The position numbers and the translations under genes are program-made. Source: Daucus carota subsp. sativus (lineage: Eukaryota > Streptophyta > Magnoliopsida > Apiales > Apiaceae). From it: a stretch of 64,000 nt of DNA. Below the pieces are notes generated by a model that saw only the letters and a list, made by a program, of their open reading frames with translations, ran no database searches and was not told the DNA's origin. Positions within the stretch are counted from its first letter, which is position 1. Each line of letters starts with the position of its first letter. Shown piece by piece: positions 1 to 12,287 of the stretch. The stretch covers positions 64,160,949 through 64,224,948 of the forward strand of contig NC_030383.2 of assembly GCF_001625215.2 (NCBI RefSeq), in the 5' to 3' direction.

Positions 1-1447
1 ACCAAATTTTGACTAAACATTACAAATTATCTCTTCATTATTTTCGAAATCTGAAAGTTGCATATTAAAATAAACTAAATATACTTTCTAATGCTATAAT
101 TTTTATTATTTTTTGAATTATATGATATATGTAAAATTTCAATCAAAATATAATCAATTTGACTGGTCAAAAGTCAAACTGGAACATGTAAAAAAGAACG
201 GAAAGAGTACTATATAAGTAATGAGATTTTTCTACATCCTGGAAAACGCACAAAATTTTGTTTCTCGAGATTGAGAAAATTTCATTAAAACAAGATTAGA
301 TATAGAAGAAGCAATTGCCGTTTTAGTACAATAAAAGTATTAAATCAAATATAGAATCTAATTCACTTGAAGTTGTAAAATATCAAAAATATTATTCTTA
401 AAACTGTGATTTATAGTAAATTAATGTTTTATGATTATGCTTTTTTCTGGATCCAAAGTATATTTCATTTTGTTAATTATTATATTTTTTATAATTCTTA
501 TAAGATAAAAAGGTTATAGTTGAAGACATTCTTTCTTCTCGTACTCAACAATTACGTGTTGCCATGTAGATTTTTTAGTTGTTGGATGAATATTGAGTGA
601 TCAGAATTTTAACTTTGTCGTTAGATGTGTAACATGATTATTTGTCCATTCATCAATTTTTTTTGATTAGATGATCGTAAGAACTATTTTATCCGCATAA
701 TTTATACCGCTTTTAAATTCTGAATGTGCACCCATTCAGCGGTTAAAAAGCATAAAATATTATAAAAAAATATAATTTGGACTGTCATCTCTCTTAATAT
801 CGGCCCAATGAATTTTAATCTACTGAATATGTTTTCTGTGCCATTGGGCCAGAACAATACTATATTCGGCTTGTAAAATGCTGTAATAGGGTCATAGATT
901 TGCAGTCCTGGGCCCAATAGTTTTCGTAATAGCATAATACGAATAATTATGCAAAAAAAATTATTTTTTATTTTTTTTATTTTTGTCATAAGACTTTTGA
1001 ATTGTACCGAAATATAATACCGAAAGAATCGGAAGAACTTCTTTCATACATGGAAAACTTTCATATTTAACCAGAGAGCATGTCGAAATGTCTCATTAGA
1101 AATTAGATAAAAATTTATAATGTCTGAAAAAAACTCTCTAAAGAAAAACAAAATCCGCGGAACTAAGAAGAAAGGAGAACTTTCATTCAAAAAAGTCGAT
1201 TTACCAAAAATCGTGCAGAGATGGTATCGAAAGTTTAATTAATAAAACTTTAATAACTGAGAAGAAAACCCAAATGAATCCGTCATTGGTATATTATTTT
1301 ATATAATGATTTCTATAAACTTGCACTGTATTTTTCAGTATTTGCATAAAAAACCCAACAATATCGAAAAATTAGAATATAAACAAATGTCAAAGACAAC
1401 AATATAAATTAGTGTTAATTATTTTCACATATTCGGTGACACCTCTT
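1..1447. other. Intergenic, AT-rich, no gene seen
   Basis: No reading frame here resembles a protein family. The one ORF over 90 codons (702-989, minus) is low-complexity and hydrophobic with no recognisable motif. I see no RNA gene or clear repeat border before the MITE that starts at 1448. Confidence 0.5.
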
Positions 1448-1878
1448 CAGTGTTTTGAAAAACACATTAAGCGGCGGAAATAGGATAAAAACGTTTCGAT
1501 TAGAGTTAAATTTGGTTAAAAACGTTTTTGGGATTAAGCGGGTCAAAACCCGCTTAAGCGCATAAGACTTCTCGCTCGCAAAAGAAGCAGCGCCGAAAAC
1601 ATAAAGTGTATATTACAATGTTTTTACACCTGCTGAGAGAAAAAAAAAAAAAGAAAACAAGCAAGCATGAGTACATCTGGACTTTGTGAACAAAGATGTT
1701 GCCGGTAAATTTTATTATAATATATGAATATATTTTTTATGAAAAATCAATATATTATATAAATATATATATCTATATATAATTCGATTAATAATCCGCT
1801 TTTAAAAACCGCTTAAACGCTTAAGCGTCAGAAGTTCATTTCACCGCCTAGGTTCGATTTGTGCTTTTCACAACAATG
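1448..1878. mobile_element. hAT-type MITE
   Basis: The left end reads CAGTGTTTTGAAAA and the right end, reverse-complemented, reads CATTGTTGTGAAAA. The flanking 8-mers are CACCTCTT (1440-1447) and CACCTTTT (1879-1886), a 7/8 match and the 8-bp target duplication expected of hAT elements. GC-richer sub-terminal motifs with AAGCGG/CGCTTAA cores occur near both ends, and the middle is AT-rich. There is no coding capacity, so it must have depended on a transposase made elsewhere. Confidence 0.7.
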
Positions 1879-2821
1879 CACCTTTTTGTCTCGGCTACAA
1901 AATAACCATAATTTTTTACTTTATTTTCGAAATTTAACATTCATTAGCATTTTTATTTTTTGACAGTGACATTCCTTGAATTGAATCGCAGCTGGATGAA
2001 TAAATTATAGTACAGAGTTTTTGGAATCAATGATTGGCGGTGGGTAAAGATGGCCATGAGGAGAATAACAAGTGTGATTTGTCCGTGTTGCAAAAAGACA
2101 AGAGAGAACGTAAATTATATATTATCCACATGATTTTTAAGGTGTCGTTGTTTTGTAGGTCTCTGTTTTTTTATGGATACCTTCTCCTGTTTCTGGTGTA
2201 AAATATTTCTAGCAGAAATGGACTGGTGTCCAATAACATCTTCATTTTAAGTGAAATCACAGATGTAGATTAATTATTCATCGACACAAATTTGGTTTGA
2301 AATAAAATATTGACAATATAAGTGAAGTTTTGGCCCTATCTGGCACGGTTAGCAGATTTAATCCGTTATTATAATTAGCCGATTGAATTGACATTTCTAT
2401 ATGAAACTGTTTGTTCAATAATTGTTGAATTAGTTTTTTAATTCTTTTTTGACAAATATGACTTATAAGTATCTGTTCTACGAAACTCTCGTGGTGAGCC
2501 AGGGGACCTGGGATGACGGAAGATAACCTCTTAACCTCTGTTCTACAAATAAGCGGTTTTTTCTTCGCAAACTACAAATGACATTATCCATCGCGTTAAT
2601 TTATCTATTTTTAAAGTTTAGGAGACCTGCTTTGTTAACAATTTTTAAGCCAAAAACAGTTCTGCGAGATAAATGTTTCAAATAATTTTACTTCAGTAAA
2701 AAATAAATGCCGGTGGCGGTGACTATATATTCGTTAGAGTGAGCGAATATCCAGTCGAAAAACGAGAGCTGAAGACGTATATAGTTAACACTTGACAGCT
2801 ACTCCATTGTGAGATTAAGAG
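1879..2821. other. Intergenic, no feature recognised
   Basis: AT-rich DNA between two MITEs. I see no coding exon, RNA gene or repeat with clear borders. Confidence 0.5.
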
Positions 2822-3279
2822 GGGTGTATTGGATTGGGATTTTAAAGCATTTTTTTGCATTCATGAAATACGAGGTTATTCGATTGGGATTGTTTGAAAT
2901 CCATTAAAATCTTGAGGTATTCAATTGGGATTTTAAACTATGCTACAAAATCTAGTGGTATTCAATTGGGATTTTAAATTATGCTTTAAAATCCGATGGT
3001 ATTCAATTGGGATTGTTTAAAATCCATTTAAATCTGATGGTATTCAAATGCTGATGGATTTTATTTCATTTCATAAAATGATGGATTTTGTGGCATTTTT
3101 CAGTGTATTTTAAGTTTTTTGAAATCCCACCAAATTCAATGGGATTTTGAAGCATTGTACCTAAATCCTATCAACTCTGCGACATTTCATCAAGAATCCG
3201 CAAAAAATCAAAATTCCATACAATCCATTAAAATCCATGGACTAAAAACAATGCATTAAAATCCCAATCGAATATACCC
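2822..3279. mobile_element. MITE with GGGTGTATT termini
   Basis: The left terminus GGGTGTATTGGATTGGGATT matches the reverse complement of the right terminus (TGGGTATATTCGATTGGG...) over about 28 bp. The motif GGTATTCAATTGGGATT recurs several times in the left half (about 2870, 2914, 2961, 2998), roughly every 40-47 bp. No ORF and no confident target duplication was found, so the superfamily is left open. Confidence 0.6.
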
Positions 3280-3547
3280 ATGTAAGACCTAGTCAAGACT
3301 AAAGAATGTCCATGTTCTACCAAATAAAATGGTGTTTACAAATCTGGCCTACCAATCACTAATTTTCAATACATGACATTTAATTTATCAGCTACATCAT
3401 GAGATGTTGGGAATCATGGACAGCTAGTTATAATTAGATCTCGGATATATCTTCTCTGTACTTAACTTTCTTCCCCATTTCCAAGTCAAACCAGTCAATT
3501 TGCTCCTTTGAAAGAGGCAATCAAACCAACAATTCACTGCTATAAAA

Positions 3548-4115
3548 ATATAAACCAATTTCATGTGGTGTGCCATTAGCGCACACTAGTCAGAGCATCT
3601 CCAAATGTCTAAATCCCTTGACTAAAAGGTGAGTTGGCTTACTTAAAATAAAAAAATTTAGCCAACAGCTCCAAAAACTCAACTCCAACCATGCTCACCT
3701 GTTGTCTATAAATTTAGCCAACCCCCTATGGATGGCTAAATTTGTCGAACCTCTACAGGTCTGTAAGAAAATCTGTAGGAAGATTGTACATCATTTATTA
3801 CCATATTGAACTGATATATTCTATTTTAACAATTTAAAATATTAATAACATACTATTTTTAAATTATAGCCAACCAATATAGCCAATACCATTGAAGCAA
3901 AATGTCTTACAAGTTCAGCAAATTTTACATAATGTTTTACAGGTCCAATTTAGCTAACGATTATAGCCAACGCCGTTGGAGATGCTCTCACTAATTCCCA
4001 CAAAAATACTAAATCTTAATAGCTCTTGCATTCACACCAATTTCACCGATAAAAAATAATTATTTTTTATAAAAATTGGTGTTTGTTGTGTGCTTTTGAG
4101 CACACATTATAATGA
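3548..4115. mobile_element. MITE with palindromic GTGTGC/GCACAC ends, split by a nested MITE
   Basis: Both outer ends carry a GTGTGC...GCACAC palindrome (about 3568-3586 and 4088-4104), as in the elements at about 4350-4551 and 47,895-48,100. A Harbinger-like MITE (3593-3987) sits inside it. The interior differs from the other two copies, so membership of the same family is inferred from the termini only. Borders are approximate. Confidence 0.4.
3593..3987. mobile_element. Harbinger/Tourist-like MITE, copy A
   Basis: The terminal inverted repeats are GAGCATCTCCAA at the left and TTGGAGATGCTC at the right. A 3-bp TCA duplication flanks the element (3590-3592 and 3988-3990), in keeping with the short target sites of PIF/Harbinger-type MITEs. 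The interior matches two other copies in this window, at 5281-5570 (degraded) and 40,483-40,766. It is non-coding. Confidence 0.7.
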
Positions 4116-4349
4116 TAATAATCAGCAGGGGAGATATATCAGATAAGACCGACTGAATAGGGAGAAACAAATTGGCAGGTGATATTTGAGTGATTAGGTT
4201 TATACACATTTTTTATTTATATTGTCATCCAATATTTTTGTGCTTATTAATCAACTTGGATTCTTTTATTATTTATAAAGAGAAATGAATCTCAAACTGT
4301 GAGTACGTGACGGCATCACAGTATTATTAGTGCCTCCTGTTTATACGTT

Positions 4350-4551
4350 TTAATAAACGAATTTTCTATGGTGTGCCTATGGGCACACAATAGTCAATAA
4401 CTCTCATGAAGATATGATTTTGATTGGTGGATAGATAATAAATGTTATTGACCCCATGCATTTATATCAAGTCCACCAACCAAATGAAGCCATTTTCATA
4501 AGAGTTGATGCTTATTGTATGCCCTTAGGCATTAGAAAGACCGTTTAATAA
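4350..4551. mobile_element. MITE with palindromic GTGTGC/GCACAC ends, intact copy
   Basis: The left end (TTAATAAACG ... TTTTCTATGGTGTGCC) and the right end (GGCATTAGAAA ... CGTTTAATAA) are imperfect inverted repeats of more than 40 bp. The GTGTGCCTATGGGCACAC near the left end is itself a palindrome. A second copy with the same interior layout lies at about 47,895-48,100. It is non-coding and the superfamily is unassigned. Confidence 0.55.
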
Positions 4552-6327
4552 ATTGCATATGGAGGATTGAGCCGATTTGTGTGGTATTCCCTGAATTTAA
4601 CAACTTCACGGGTATTATGTCGATTCTCTTTCTCAAATTTAATGACAACCATATATTCCCTCTTTTATGATTATTTTTTCCGCATACAAATATTTCAATC
4701 ATATAATGTATCTATATATAAAACGAAATTCTAATATTATAATTTTAACATACAATCATTATTGCAGGAACTAAAAAAAAATCCAGACTAATCGACTGAC
4801 TTCACGATTCAGGATTCATTGAGATTTGTTTTATAATTCAGGAAATTTTAATTAAGTGTAACCGAGAAATTAGCTTAATATTTTTTAGATATTAATATAA
4901 ATTAATCAGAATTTCTTAAAAAGTCGACGATTTTTAGAATAAATTGATTATTATGACAAACATGAATTTAATCGATCAATAGATCATAAAATTCTTAAAT
5001 GAACGTTCAAGACTAGTCATGATCGTTTTAATAATCGATAAAACTCATATTTTAACTATCACTAAAGAATAATCATGATCAATAAAATTCATATTTCCTT
5101 TAATACATGAAAAGCACAAGTTACTATTAGATCCTGTTACTATTCTAGCCTAAATTTGTCATATATTTTAAAATGGAAAGCATCTCCCACCATAGAAATC
5201 CTGAAACCTTAGTTGGCATATAAAATATAAAAATGATAACTAACGCTTTCGAAAAAACGACACTTCAACTATAGACACTTCTTGTCTATAATTATAACCA
5301 ACTTTCTATGGATGAATATATTTGTCGATCCATTGCAGTTCTGTAAAAAATCTGTAAGAATATCACACATCACTTGTTATCATATTAAAGTAATAGATTC
5401 TATTTATAACAATCTAAAATATTATTAACATACTACTTTTAAATTATAGTCAACCAATATAATCAATCCTATCGAATAAAAAAGTTTTACTGCTTCTGAA
5501 AATTTTACATAATATCCTGTAGATCCAATTTAATCAATCATTATAATCAACCAAGTATGTTCCTATAAGGATTTAACGAGAATTCAGCCGGCTACTTGAC
5601 AATCATGCAAAATATTTTACTTCTCATCCGATCAATATGAAGATCCTAAGCTTCAAAAATGTATATATGATAATTGTGAAAAATATATCGAACTCTTAGA
5701 AAAATACTTACAATCTGACGATAGCAATTATAAATTCTTTTACCACAAAAGCCTCAATAGAAGTAGAATACACGTAAGATATTTATTTTATGGCTCACCT
5801 TTACCAAACAAGAAGAAACTAACAAAACGATGCATCAGAGAAGTTGTTTTATTTTACTTTTTGAATGGGCACAATTAGTTATTTGAATAATGAAAAACTT
5901 GTTAAATATATACACTTGTTAAAATAGAAAACTGTCAGTGACTGATTATGATTTTTAAACCAACCTCATTAATTAATCATGATTTCTTATCTAAATATGG
6001 TCCTAACTACAGTCTACAGTTAATTTGCTAAAATTAGTTGATATCCAAAAGAAGAAGACAAATAAACACGAGGAAAGTGATTGAGCAATATCCTCTTCAA
6101 ATGTAAGAACAATTCAACAGTTATGTGAACGTAAACATCGATCTTGAAACTTTGAATAGGGTTTACCGATGTTTAGTAATTTTGATAGTTGAAAATCCTA
6201 GCATTATTGGATATTATGCACTAAATAATCAAGATATTTGTATAAAGGAGAAGCGAGGGCGGGTAGGTGGCGCTTCTCAGATATCTCTATTTTATTTTTC
6301 TAATTTTCTGAAATTTTTGAATGAAAA
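4552..6327. other. Intergenic, contains one degraded MITE
   Basis: AT-rich DNA. The only recognisable content is the degraded Harbinger-like MITE at 5281-5570. The 71-codon ORF at 6125-6340 has no family features and runs into low-complexity sequence, so I do not call it a gene. Confidence 0.5.
5281..5570. mobile_element. Degraded Harbinger-like MITE, copy C
   Basis: The interior aligns by eye with copy A (3593-3987) through shared stretches such as CTATGGATG, TCTGTAA, TTAACATACTA and AAATTATAG.CAACCAATAT. The GAGCATCTCC termini are no longer recognisable, so this is an older relic and borders are approximate. Confidence 0.55.
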
Positions 6328-6600
6328 ATATCAAAAATAAAAATTACTTTTTTTAATTTTGGATATATTTGAAGCAACTTTCAGAACTACCTTTTTTAAA
6401 ATATCAAAAATAAAATCTATCTACTTTTTCAGTATTAAGATTATTGGAAGAAAATTTCAAATTATAATTTTAATTTAAAAAATATCGAAAATAAAAATTA
6501 TCTTTTTAGTTTCGGATATATTGGAAAAAAAATTCAAAACTATCTTTTTTAATATATCAAAAATAAAAACTACCTACCTTAATTAATATCAAATCAGAAT
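6328..6600. repeat. Degenerate tandem repeat, about four units of 72-81 bp
   Basis: The motif ATATC(A/G)AAAATAAAA recurs at about 6328, 6401, 6482 and 6554. Each is followed by a similar AT-rich block with GGATATAT..GAA and AACTA(C/T)CTTTTTT. The units are strongly diverged. No coding potential. Confidence 0.5.
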
Positions 6601-7716
6601 TTAAAACTTCTTTTTAATTATCTTAATACCGAAAAAGGCTTAATTTCTTCCAAGACGATGATCATATTTTTGAAAAATGTGTATATAAAAAACAGAAAAT
6701 TTATATGATATGTCGGTCTTCTCGAAAATCAACCCCTATAAATTGAAGTCATGTATCATAAAATTTAACATAAACAAATTTTTTTTGCCTATTTATTTTC
6801 TCATTTAATGCAATAATGACTTGCACTATGGTAACTAGATGCTTTGAATAGCCATAGAGATGGAGTTTGTCTAATGTAGGAGTCGACAAATCCAAACACG
6901 GGAGAAAAATACAATCTTGACATGATATTGATAAATGAAAAAGTCAATAAATTAATTATTAATGATATATGTTTGTTGATTATTCTATAATATTTGTTTT
7001 GTTCGTCGAACATGTGTATTGTTGTTAATTTTTATATGGTTTACTTTGTACACAGAAAAATATTATTCATGCAACACTACCACAATATCTGTTTACTCGG
7101 TTCAAGCACCTTTTAAGTGAAAGTTGTTTATACAGTATTAAAAAATAAAATTTTTTGCAAGTAATGGTAATTATAAACCGATATCTCATGAATTTAAATT
7201 GATGTTTCTGCGGACAATCAATCCAAAAAATTGGAGGAAGGAGTCATTAATATACCCATGCATGGATTTGAGTTCATACGTCCCGACATGATTAATGTTC
7301 ATCGATATGTTTTTCCCATACAAAATATTAATATATATGTGTGTACTTACAAAATTTTAAACTCCATGTTTTATATATAATATTATTTTGATCTCTATTT
7401 ATATAGATGTTATTGGTTGTTTGACATATTTGGTGACATCAAAACCGTCAGTGACGGCTAGAAAAATAGAGATCGAAGAATCATGAAAGATTAATAAGTT
7501 CTTAAAACATCGGATATATCTGATTTAAATCGATGTTCATGACAATGTTAGTGATGAACATGATTAATTATTCTATAAATATTAATTTTGAATCATTAAT
7601 ATAATTTTTATGGACCACTGCAAATTTATTTTATTAAGTATTAATTTTGAATCTTTACTATAATTTTTATCGGCCGCCGCAACGTACTGTTTCTCAACCA
7701 GTTTATAAATAAAGGG
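6601..7716. other. Intergenic, no feature recognised
   Basis: AT-rich. The 70-codon minus-strand ORF at 6801-7013 has no recognisable motif. Nothing else is supported. Confidence 0.5.
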
Positions 7717-8288
7717 ATAATTAATTTATACGTCCTTGAAATTTGGTCCATTTTTGATTCGCATCCTTGAACTAAGTTTGTCAATTTATGCATCCTCAAA
7801 CTTTGTAAATTTCCAATTCAGGTCCCTCCGTCAGTTTTTGACTAACAGAAGTTAGTAATTAGGGTTTTGAATTTGGGGGTTTTCGACTCGTTAATGGATT
7901 GTTGAAATTGATGGTATGGGAAGTTTCGGGAGGTCAAACCGAAGAGATTCATGTAGGTTTCAATGGCGGAGGATTGCCGGAATCAATGGTCATTTTCCGG
8001 CCGGCGGAGACATTGCCACCATTCCGGCAATCCTCCATCATTGAAACCTACATTAATCTGTTCGGTTTGATCTCCCGAAACTTCCCATACCATCAATTTC
8101 ATCAATCCATGAACGAATCGAAAACCCTCAAATTAAAAACCCTAATTGACTAACTTCCGTTAGTCAAAAACTGACGGAAGGACCTTAATTGGAAATTTAC
8201 AAAGTTTGAGGATGCATAAATTGACAAACTTAGTTCAAGGATGCGAATCAAAAATGGACCAAAGTTCAAGGACGTATAAATTAATTAT
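7717..8288. mobile_element. 572-bp fold-back (long inverted repeat) element
   Basis: Two arms of about 270 bp are near-perfect reverse complements, from ATAATTAATTTATACG at the left to its complement at the right. They meet in a GC-rich centre around 8000-8020. Mismatches are scattered single bases. The 84-codon ORF inside (7899-8153) is a by-product of the repeat. The structure fits a fold-back or MULE-type MITE. A read-through transcript would form a long hairpin. No clear target duplication was found. Confidence 0.75.
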
Positions 8289-8776
8289 AAATAATGAAAC
8301 AAAAGTGTGACTTTATTTAAAATAAATAATTATATATATATATATATAAATTACTTATAAGTTTTAAGTGAAAGAATAATTCTTCCCCAAATAATTTCAT
8401 TCCCAGATTAGGCAATCCGATGAAAGAATGATGTAGAGTATAAAGTGGGGGCATAAATTCTTAACAAAACACTAATAAAAGGCAGAATAGCATTATCCCT
8501 GCCGACACAAAATGAATCAATACCATCTGCAGCACAATTTAGCCTTTAAATTTTGTTAATAATTTTGTAAAACAACTTTAGCAGGGGATTAAAGCTTAAA
8601 CGTCAGGCAATTTGTTTTGTACCGGAAGTTTCGACATAAGCTGATACTCTCATAGTGGTTTTAGCTTTAATCTTTGTTGACTTTCAAAATTCCACTTCCA
8701 AAACCATCAAACCTTGGTTCCTCTATTCGTATTTACCGCTAATTAAGCCAATTAAATCTACGAGTAAGGAATGATA
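8289..8776. other. Intergenic, no feature recognised
   Basis: Contains a short (TA)n run near 8332-8350 and otherwise unremarkable AT-rich sequence. Confidence 0.5.
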
Positions 8777-9223
8777 CTCCCTCCGTTTTTCTTAGAAGTT
8801 TGACTTTTGACTTGTAAGTTTTTGATCTTATAATTAAGATTACTACTCCCTCTGTCTCATTTTAATTGTTTTTGACTTTTTTACACGTATTTTAAGGCGT
8901 TAAAAAATTCATATCTAAACATAGCTATTCTTTATAAAATTTATATCAAATAAAAGTTTAGAATCTAAACTTTTATTTGATATAAGAACTGAACTTTTTC
9001 ATTAAGTGTAATTATTATTTTTTTTACTTCTCAATATACGTGTTAAAAAATCAAACATCAGTTAAAATGAGGGAGTATTATTTTAGAGTATTTTTCTTGA
9101 ATGAAAGTATATAATTAATATTATAATCTAAAAAAAAGAGTTTAAATATAATAATTTAGCAGTCAAAAAATATTGAAGTGTATGTCAAAAAATCAAACGA
9201 CTAATATTTCAAAACAGAGAAAG
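8777..9223. mobile_element. Stowaway-like MITE (outer element of a nest)
   Basis: It starts CTCCCTCCGTTTTTCTTAG after a TA (8775-8776) and ends with a decayed complement, AAACAGAGAAAG, before TA (9224-9225). TA target sites and CTCCCTCCG termini are the signature of Tc1/mariner Stowaway MITEs. It is interrupted by a second Stowaway at 8846-9075. Without the insert it is about 215 bp. Confidence 0.6.
8846..9075. mobile_element. Stowaway MITE nested in another Stowaway
   Basis: It starts CTCCCTCTGTCTCATTTTAA and ends TTAAAATGAGGGAG, flanked by TA on both sides (8844-8845 and 9076-9077). At 230 bp without an ORF it is typical of the group. Its termini are better preserved than those of the surrounding element, consistent with a later insertion. 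Confidence 0.7.
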
Positions 9224-10152
9224 TAATCGAGCCGAACCTTCGGTGCTTGATTAAATAAAACAACTTTGAACAACTAATTCAATAAATTAATTATATTTGA
9301 ATACTTGGTATCATTAATCAAGTTTCAACTTATATCAAATAATTTTAATCAATTTTTCATTCAAAATCCGTCCTCGTATTACATTAATCCAATTGATTTA
9401 TCATTTAAAATTCATATGACCTTTACGAAATAAACTACCCCTTAATAAATTTTATAACATTTCTTGAAATCTCATAAATTCATATTTAATGGAGCATGAA
9501 TGTTACTGCATCAAGAATACATCTCCTGAATTAAATAATTATTTCCTTTCAGTTTTCTGATGGAGTGGCAATTAATTCGTAAGATCCTGCAGTATCTCAT
9601 AAATTAATCTAGCAACTACTTGCTTATCCATAAGAATATCACTGGATCTTGTTAAAAATCTCAATATTACCCACGATTTTAATATAAAATCTTCAATATA
9701 CTTTTTTATTCTACCATCGGTTACACCCAAAGAACATAGATGCATAATATTTTGTATCATTCGACTTTTAACACATTTTTTTAATTTAATATTTTGAAAG
9801 TATAATAAAAATTATAATTTTATATTTTAAATAATAAAATTAAAATTACCAGAAATTAATTAATATAGTTTTCAGGAAAATTGTGAATTTTAAATATCCC
9901 AAATAAAACGATTTGTATAAATACCAGAAATTGTGTTATTAATTTAACTTTGATTAAATATATTTATTAAAATTCAATTTCAACAGTATAAATGCGCGTA
10001 GAAAGTGGCAGCTGTGTAGCCCAGGGATTCCGTGATAGCGTCCACACGGGACCACCCTAGGACCCCACTGTTTTCCACATAAACACTCACCTATACATAC
10101 ACCTATGCTTACAGAATTTATTTAATTTATTAGCTCTTTGATTTCCTTGGAG
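9224..10152. other. Intergenic and upstream region of the PUB9-like gene
   Basis: AT-rich to about 9980, then more balanced composition over the last 150 bp before the PUB9-like start, consistent with a promoter and leader. I could not identify a confident TATA box. Confidence 0.4.
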
Positions 10153-12287
10153 ATGGCTAAAGGGGTTTTCGAGGATGATCCAAGCATGCTTACAAAAGCA
10201 GCAGAGTTGAAAAAGGAGTTGCAGAGGCTTGTGAAAGCTGTGGTTGAAGAAGATGATGAGGTGTTCAGTTTGGAAGCTATTGATCAGGCTAATCAGATGC
10301 TGTGTGCATTGAAAGAGATGAAATTGAGAAGATCTTTGAGTTTTAATCTGGCCCATCAAGAGAATGAGAGTGGAAATGATGGGAATGAGGGAAAGGATGA
10401 GTCTTTGTGGGGTTTGCCTCAAGAATTTAGGTGTCCAATTTCGAAGAAGCTCATGGGTGATCCTGTTATTGTGGCTACTGGACAGGTTAGTGTGTTTTTT
10501 GATGTGGGTTTGTTGAGTTTTGGTTGAATTTGTAGTGTGTGACTGTGTTTCTTTTGGTGGGATTGATTGATAAAGTTTGGATTTTTATTTGGTTTCTAGT
10601 GTGTGACTGTGTGTTTTTGGTGGATTTGATTGGTAAAGTTGGGATTTTTATTGGGTTTTTTGTGTGCGACTGTCTTTTGGGGGGATTTGATTGATAAACT
10701 TTGGAATTTTATTGGGTTTTATGTGTTTTCTGGTGTTAAATTGTGATTGAATCTGTATGGTGGTGGTTGGCAGAGCTGAAGTTCTGTAATGTTGGCTGTT
10801 CTTTTCATGATTTAGGTAATTTGCTTTTTATCCTGGTGTCTTTGTGAATTGTGATTGAAGGTTGATGAAATGCTGTTGAAGATGATTATAAATTTGCTGC
10901 ATATGGTTGACAATGTTTTATGTTATCAGAATTTCACTTGTGATTTATTGTAGTTTGTGGGATTTTGATGAACTTTCTGATTCAAGAGAAGAATTTCGTC
11001 CGAAGCCTCAGTGTGAATTGCAAGAATTTGAGTCCGATTCTGTGATATATGTTGTCTGTTGATGCAGTCTGGAAATCTGCATTGATGTTCCTTCATTTTG
11101 ATCTTAATTGTTTTTCTGTTACTAGTTAGGGGTGTTTTGTTTATGAGATCGACCATTAACGTTGGTTGATTTTAACTCATTTTAGTTTGTTTGATTTGCA
11201 GACGTATGATAGACCTTTTATCCAAAAATGGTTAAAATCCGGTAATAGGACATGCCCTCAAACTCAACAAGTCCTTAGTCACACTATTCTTACCCCGAAC
11301 AACTTAATTCGGGATATGATAGTAAAATGGTGCAAGAGCCGTGGTGTTCAGTTGCCAGACTCTAACCAAGACTCTGATGAGGATGGATTAACGAAATCAG
11401 ATCGAGATCTTTTCATCTCTTTGCTTGAGAAGTTGTCATCATCATTGTCTGATCAAAAGAAAGCTGCTAGGGAATTGCGGTTGTTGACCAAGAGAACACC
11501 CTCATTCCGTGCACTTTTTGGTGAATCTGTTGATGCAATACCTCAATTACTGAATCCCCTGTCCCAAAACAAATCGAAAAGTGAAAACCACCTTGATCTT
11601 CAAGAAGACTTAATTACCACAGTTTTGAATCTTTCTATCCATGACAACAACAAGAAGATAGTTGCAGAAACACCAATGGTTATCCCTCTCCTCTTGGATG
11701 CTTTGAGATCAGGAACAATTGAAACAAGGAGCAATGCAGCTGCAGCTCTTTTTACATTATCAGCACTTGACTCTAATAAAGCGCTTATTGGAAAATCTGG
11801 TGCTCTTAAACCACTTATCCATCTTTTAGAAGATGGCCACCCGCTAGCTATGAAGGACGTTGCTTCAGCTATCTTTAATCTCTGTATCCTTCATGAAAAT
11901 AAGTTGAGGGCCGTCAGGGACGGTGCAGTGAGAGTGATCCTTGAAAAACTCTTAAATAGAGTACGTGTTGATGAGTTATTAGCCATTCTTGCTATGCTAT
12001 CAACTAATCAAAGGGCTGTCGAGGAAATAGGAGAACTTGAGGGCGTTTCATGCCTGCTTAGTATTATTAGAGAGAATTCATGTCCTCGGAACACAGAAAA
12101 CTGCGTAGCGATACTTCATACGATATGTTTCAGTGACAGGACCAAGTGGAGGGAAATACGGGAGGAAGAAAATAAACACAGTACAATATCTCAGGTTGCT
12201 CAAAATGGCACCTCCAGGGCCAAGAGGAAGGCTAGTGGCATTCTTGAGAGAATAAATAGAGCTATGAATATCACACATACTGCTTGA
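10153..12287 (+). CDS. PUB9: U-box/ARM-repeat E3 ubiquitin ligase, PUB9-like
   Basis: Two exons, 10153-10485 and 11202-12287, joined in phase 0 by a GT-AG intron, give 472 residues; Arabidopsis PUB9 is recalled at about 460. The start at 10153 (MAKGVFEDDP) is preferred over an in-frame ATG 15 bases upstream because PUB9 begins MAKTGVF. The U-box spans about residues 89-163 (EFRCPISKKLMGDPVIVATG, then TYDRPFIQKWL across the junction). Leucine-rich ARM repeats follow from about 190 to 450, for example TRSNAAAALFTLSALDSNK. The U-box recruits an E2 and ARM repeats usually bind substrates or receptor kinases. The product is probably nuclear or cytosolic. CHIP, another U-box ligase, lies next door in the opposite orientation, as in Arabidopsis. 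Family assignment is firm; one-to-one orthology is inferred. Confidence 0.9.

Noticed and set aside
7899..8153. 84-codon plus-strand ORF
   Set aside because: It lies wholly within the fold-back and its frame is produced by the two complementary arms.
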